From positions 1-32,436 of the forward strand of contig DDYN01000017.1 in assembly GCA_002347965.1 (NCBI GenBank): DNA of 32,436 nucleotides, in the 5' to 3' direction. The DNA comes from UBA2233 sp002347965 [NCBI: Nitrospirae bacterium UBA2233] (GTDB lineage: Bacteria; UBA2233). A program made the position numbers and the translations under genes. A model generated the notes under the pieces. The model was not told where the DNA came from. It ran no database searches and saw nothing but the letters and a program-made list of their open reading frames with translations. Positions 30,122-32,436 of this stretch are shown piece after piece (the first letter of the stretch is position 1; the number at the start of each line of letters is the position of its first letter).

Positions 30122-31699
30122 TTAGACCTCTTTTTTGACTTGCCGGACAATCTCATCTTTCATGGCGCGTTTCAGAACTTTCCCGGATGGTGACCTGGGA
30201 AAATCCTCGACAAAGTAGACTTCTTTTGGGGCTTTGAATGAGGCCAATCGGGTCTTGGCGAACGCAATGACCTCGTCTTGGGTAAGGGTTTCGTTTGCCT
30301 TGGTCTTGATGACGGCCACGACCTTCTCGACCCAGTATGGGTCCGCCATGCCAATGACGGCAACTTCGGCCACTTTGGGGTGAGCAGAGAGCGCCTCCTC
30401 GACCTCCTGGCTCGCGACGTTCTCCCCGCCCGATTTGATCATGTCTTTCTTGCGGTCTACGAAGTACAAGAACCCCTCTTCGTCCTTAAAGCCCATATCG
30501 CCCGTATGGTGCCAGCCGCCCATGAAGAGCTCTTCTGTGGCCTCCTGATCGCCTAGGTAGCCCGGCGTAATGGCCGGGCCACGGGCAACCATCTCACCCA
30601 CGCCAAAAGGCGGGAGGTCGTTCATCTGTTCGTCCACAACCCTGATTTCCAAGGGCAGATGAGGAATGCCTACCGGGTTGGGCGCGCCGAGCTTTGTTTC
30701 GAGCGTACCCGGCGGCGTGCTCGCCCCCAGCGGGATCATCTCGGTCTGCCCCCAGTAATTGATCCAGACGGCGCCCGGGATGAGGGCCATCCATTTCTTA
30801 AGGACTTCCGTAGGCAGGTACTGAAAGACGAGCAGAGTCTTGAGGCTACTCAAGTCCCTCTCTTCGATGCCGGGCATTTGCGACAGGGCAATCCAAACGG
30901 TGGCGGGCAGGGCCACGACGCTGACCTTGTCTTGCTCGATCGCCCTAAAGATTCCGTCTGGCTCGATCCAGGAGAGCATGGTGCTCGTCACGCCCGCTGT
31001 AATGGCGCTGAAGGCCAAAAAAAGGCCTGCCGAATGGAACAGGGGCAGGCAAAGCAAGGGCCTGTCCTCTTTCGTAATGCCGATGTCGGTTACGGCAGCC
31101 AGAAAAGAGGCATAGTAGTTTAGGTGCGTGTTCATGACCGCCTTAGGGAAAGCGGTGGTGCCAGAGGTAAAAAGAATCGTAGCAGGGTCTTCGTTTTCGA
31201 CCCTGCATTCCACGGGGTCATCCAAGACCCCTCGAAGCATCGGCTCCATCAGCTCGAACCCCTCGGGGGCAGGGCCAGAGCCTAGGGCAAACTTATGCCT
31301 GATACACAAAAGCGCCTCGCTTCCTAGGTCCAAACTGCCAGAAAGCATGGGGTCGATCACAAGCGCCTTCACATTGGCCCTTGAAAGCACGTAATCGACC
31401 TCTTTTCCCCTTAAAAGCGCATTGATCGGGACAAAAGGCGCCCCTATCCTCGCCAAGCCAAAAAAATGCGCCAAGAAAGACAGGCTGTTCAAGCCCAAAA
31501 AGGCCACGGCATCACCTCTGGCGATGCCTCTATCCAAAAAGAAGCGGGCAACTTTATCGGCTTTGGCATCGAGCGCAGCATAAGAGGTGTCGGCCCCCTC
31601 AAACCGTACGGCTACCTTTGCCGGGTACCTCTTGGCCGACCTCCTTAAGCTATCGCCCACGTTGAACCTGTGAATCAGGTTAAACGCCAAGGAATCCAT
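30122..31699 (-). CDS. AMP-forming acyl-CoA ligase
   Basis: This 525-residue ANL-superfamily ligase is first in the run ligase, crotonase, carrier, carboxyltransferase, biotin carboxylase. Core motifs are ATILFTSGTTAFPKAVMNTH (phosphate loop), WINYWGQTEM (adenine site), the hinge DRKKDMIKSGGENVASQEVE and the catalytic lysine in FPRSPSGKVLKRAM. It differs from the ligase at 20147-21835, so the window has two activation routes. The ribosome site is an unusual G8 tract close to ATG 31699. Acid substrate unknown. Confidence 0.93.
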   Translation of the reverse strand: MDSLAFNLIHRFNVGDSLRRSAKRYPAKVAVRFEGADTSYAALDAKADKVARFFLDRGIARGDAVAFLGLNSLSFLAHFFGLARIGAPFVPINALLRGKEVDYVLSRANVKALVIDPMLSGSLDLGSEALLCIRHKFALGSGPAPEGFELMEPMLRGVLDDPVECRVENEDPATILFTSGTTAFPKAVMNTHLNYYASFLAAVTDIGITKEDRPLLCLPLFHSAGLFLAFSAITAGVTSTMLSWIEPDGIFRAIEQDKVSVVALPATVWIALSQMPGIEERDLSSLKTLLVFQYLPTEVLKKWMALIPGAVWINYWGQTEMIPLGASTPPGTLETKLGAPNPVGIPHLPLEIRVVDEQMNDLPPFGVGEMVARGPAITPGYLGDQEATEELFMGGWHHTGDMGFKDEEGFLYFVDRKKDMIKSGGENVASQEVEEALSAHPKVAEVAVIGMADPYWVEKVVAVIKTKANETLTQDEVIAFAKTRLASFKAPKEVYFVEDFPRSPSGKVLKRAMKDEIVRQVKKEV

Positions 31700-32279
31700 A
31701 AAAAGCCCCCCCCAACGCTTATTGTCTGCACTTCAAAATCTCCAAAAATCCGCGAAGAGATAAAGAATGACTGCGGAATAAAACTCCTAAGCATAAAGAA
31801 GCCATGAATTATTTTGATAGCATTTGCATAACTATCGTAGAAATATAGGTTATATAATATTATTTATAATTTCAAGACTGCGTTTGTGTTATTTCCAGCT
31901 GTTTTCAAAAAGCCCGTCTACGCGGCAGTCACAGCTAGGATTGCTTGGGCGGATTTAGCGCCTAAATAAATGTGCGATGTTGAACAACAGTATCGCAAAG
32001 CCCGGCCATTTTTCAAGGGTCTTGAGATAATCATGTTCTTAGTTGTAAGCTGAAAGCAGATTTAATATTCACGCGGGTCGAAAGAGGGAAGACCTTGAGT
32101 ATACCGATGTTAAGCTTTTCCTTCGAGGATGTATCAAACATGAGTCCAAGTAGGCCCGAATGGAAAGGAACGCCGCTCATGCAGGCGATTGGCATGCTTC
32201 TTAAGCGACTGGCCCCCAAATCTTCGCTATGATCAACCCACGGGTATAGAAGCGGTCCTACCCAAAAGGAGGCAAGAAG
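31700..32279. other. AT-rich intergenic region with operator-like inverted repeat
   Basis: No gene is supported in these 580 bases. The left third (31740-31880) is AT-rich, as expected for the leftward promoter of the CoA ligase operon. GATAG-N11-CTATC at 31816-31836 is a perfect 5-bp-arm inverted repeat that could be an operator. A minus-strand frame at 32031-32375 has no family features and overlaps the plausible plus-strand gene. Confidence 0.5.
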
Positions 32280-32436
32280 ATGCAAGCAAAACCCATGGCC
32301 GAGATCAGAAGAATACTGAAGGGCGTTGCCCATCAAGACCCGGAGCATAGCGTGGTCAAGGTGTTCAAGGCCCAATGGGGACGGCTGAACACGGTCAGGA
32401 TCCTTTGGAAGGCGCTCGCTACGGGCGGTCTTGTAC
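32280..32436 (+). CDS. Unrecognised protein, N-terminal 52 codons only
   Basis: ATG 32280 follows AAAAGGAGG with seven-base spacing and stays open to the window edge. The protein begins MQAKPMAEIRRILKGVAHQD and continues PEHSVVKVFKAQWGRLNTVR, then ILWKALATGGLV. It is basic with no clear motif or signal peptide. I do not recognise the family. Confidence 0.6.
   Translation, partial: MQAKPMAEIRRILKGVAHQDPEHSVVKVFKAQWGRLNTVRILWKALATGGLV

Noticed and set aside
32031-32375. Minus-strand 114-codon frame near the right edge
   Set aside because: It overlaps the plus-strand gene that has a strong ribosome site, and it shows no motif or compositional support.

Overview
This window looks like chromosomal DNA of a metabolically versatile, nitrogen-fixing bacterium. 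A Deltaproteobacteria/Desulfobacterota-like host is the best guess. The reasons are a group I Mo-nitrogenase read from a sigma-54 promoter, class B radical SAM proteins, a periplasmic TRAP binding protein, and a dense set of acyl-CoA genes (SCP2, crotonase, split biotin carboxylase, BKACE, a thiolase-like protein without the usual Cys). The lineage call is inference from gene families only.

Layout. (1) 1-3020, minus strand: nifB, nifH and the first 196 codons of nifD, led by a textbook -24/-12 promoter at 3005-3020. (2) About 3060-9640: an accessory zone. It holds three type II toxin-antitoxin modules (hicBA, mazEF and a VapBC-type PIN/ribbon pair), four copies of a modular hairpin-rich intergenic repeat, a frame-broken B12-binding radical SAM gene, a DUF1016/YhcG nuclease whose downstream partner (a type III restriction Res-like gene) survives only as a deleted remnant, a second vapC tail, and a possible IS3 orfA remnant. 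(3) 9638-13745, plus strand: a thiolase-like protein overlapping a phosphoenolpyruvate carboxylase gene. (4) 23510 down to 13821, minus strand: a long co-directional run of SCP2, acyl-CoA dehydrogenase, CoA ligase, CocE-type hydrolase, an unannotated 45-residue small protein, an alpha/beta hydrolase (frame-broken), a DctP binding protein and a three-PAS/STAS sensor. (5) 24043-26018, plus strand: ferredoxin, nitroreductase and BKACE. (6) 31699 down to 26049, minus strand: CoA ligase, crotonase, and a three-part biotin-dependent acyl-CoA carboxylase (carrier, carboxyltransferase, biotin carboxylase). (7) The first 52 codons of an unrecognised plus-strand gene at the right edge.

How the parts fit. 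Regions 4-6 read as a catabolic or remodelling system for an organic acid or ester: uptake (DctP), hydrolysis, CoA activation, dehydrogenation, crotonase chemistry, carboxylation, and beta-keto acid cleavage. PEP carboxylase supplies anaplerotic carbon. No substrate can be assigned from the sequence. Several enzymes have altered catalytic positions (crotonase, acyl-CoA dehydrogenase, thiolase-like protein), so textbook beta-oxidation labels should be used with care. The most unusual structures are the permuted hairpin repeat family, the TA/defence graveyard between nif and ppc, and the hidden small ORF behind the CocE hydrolase. Two genes are broken next to A4/T4 runs, which could be real decay or sequencing error.
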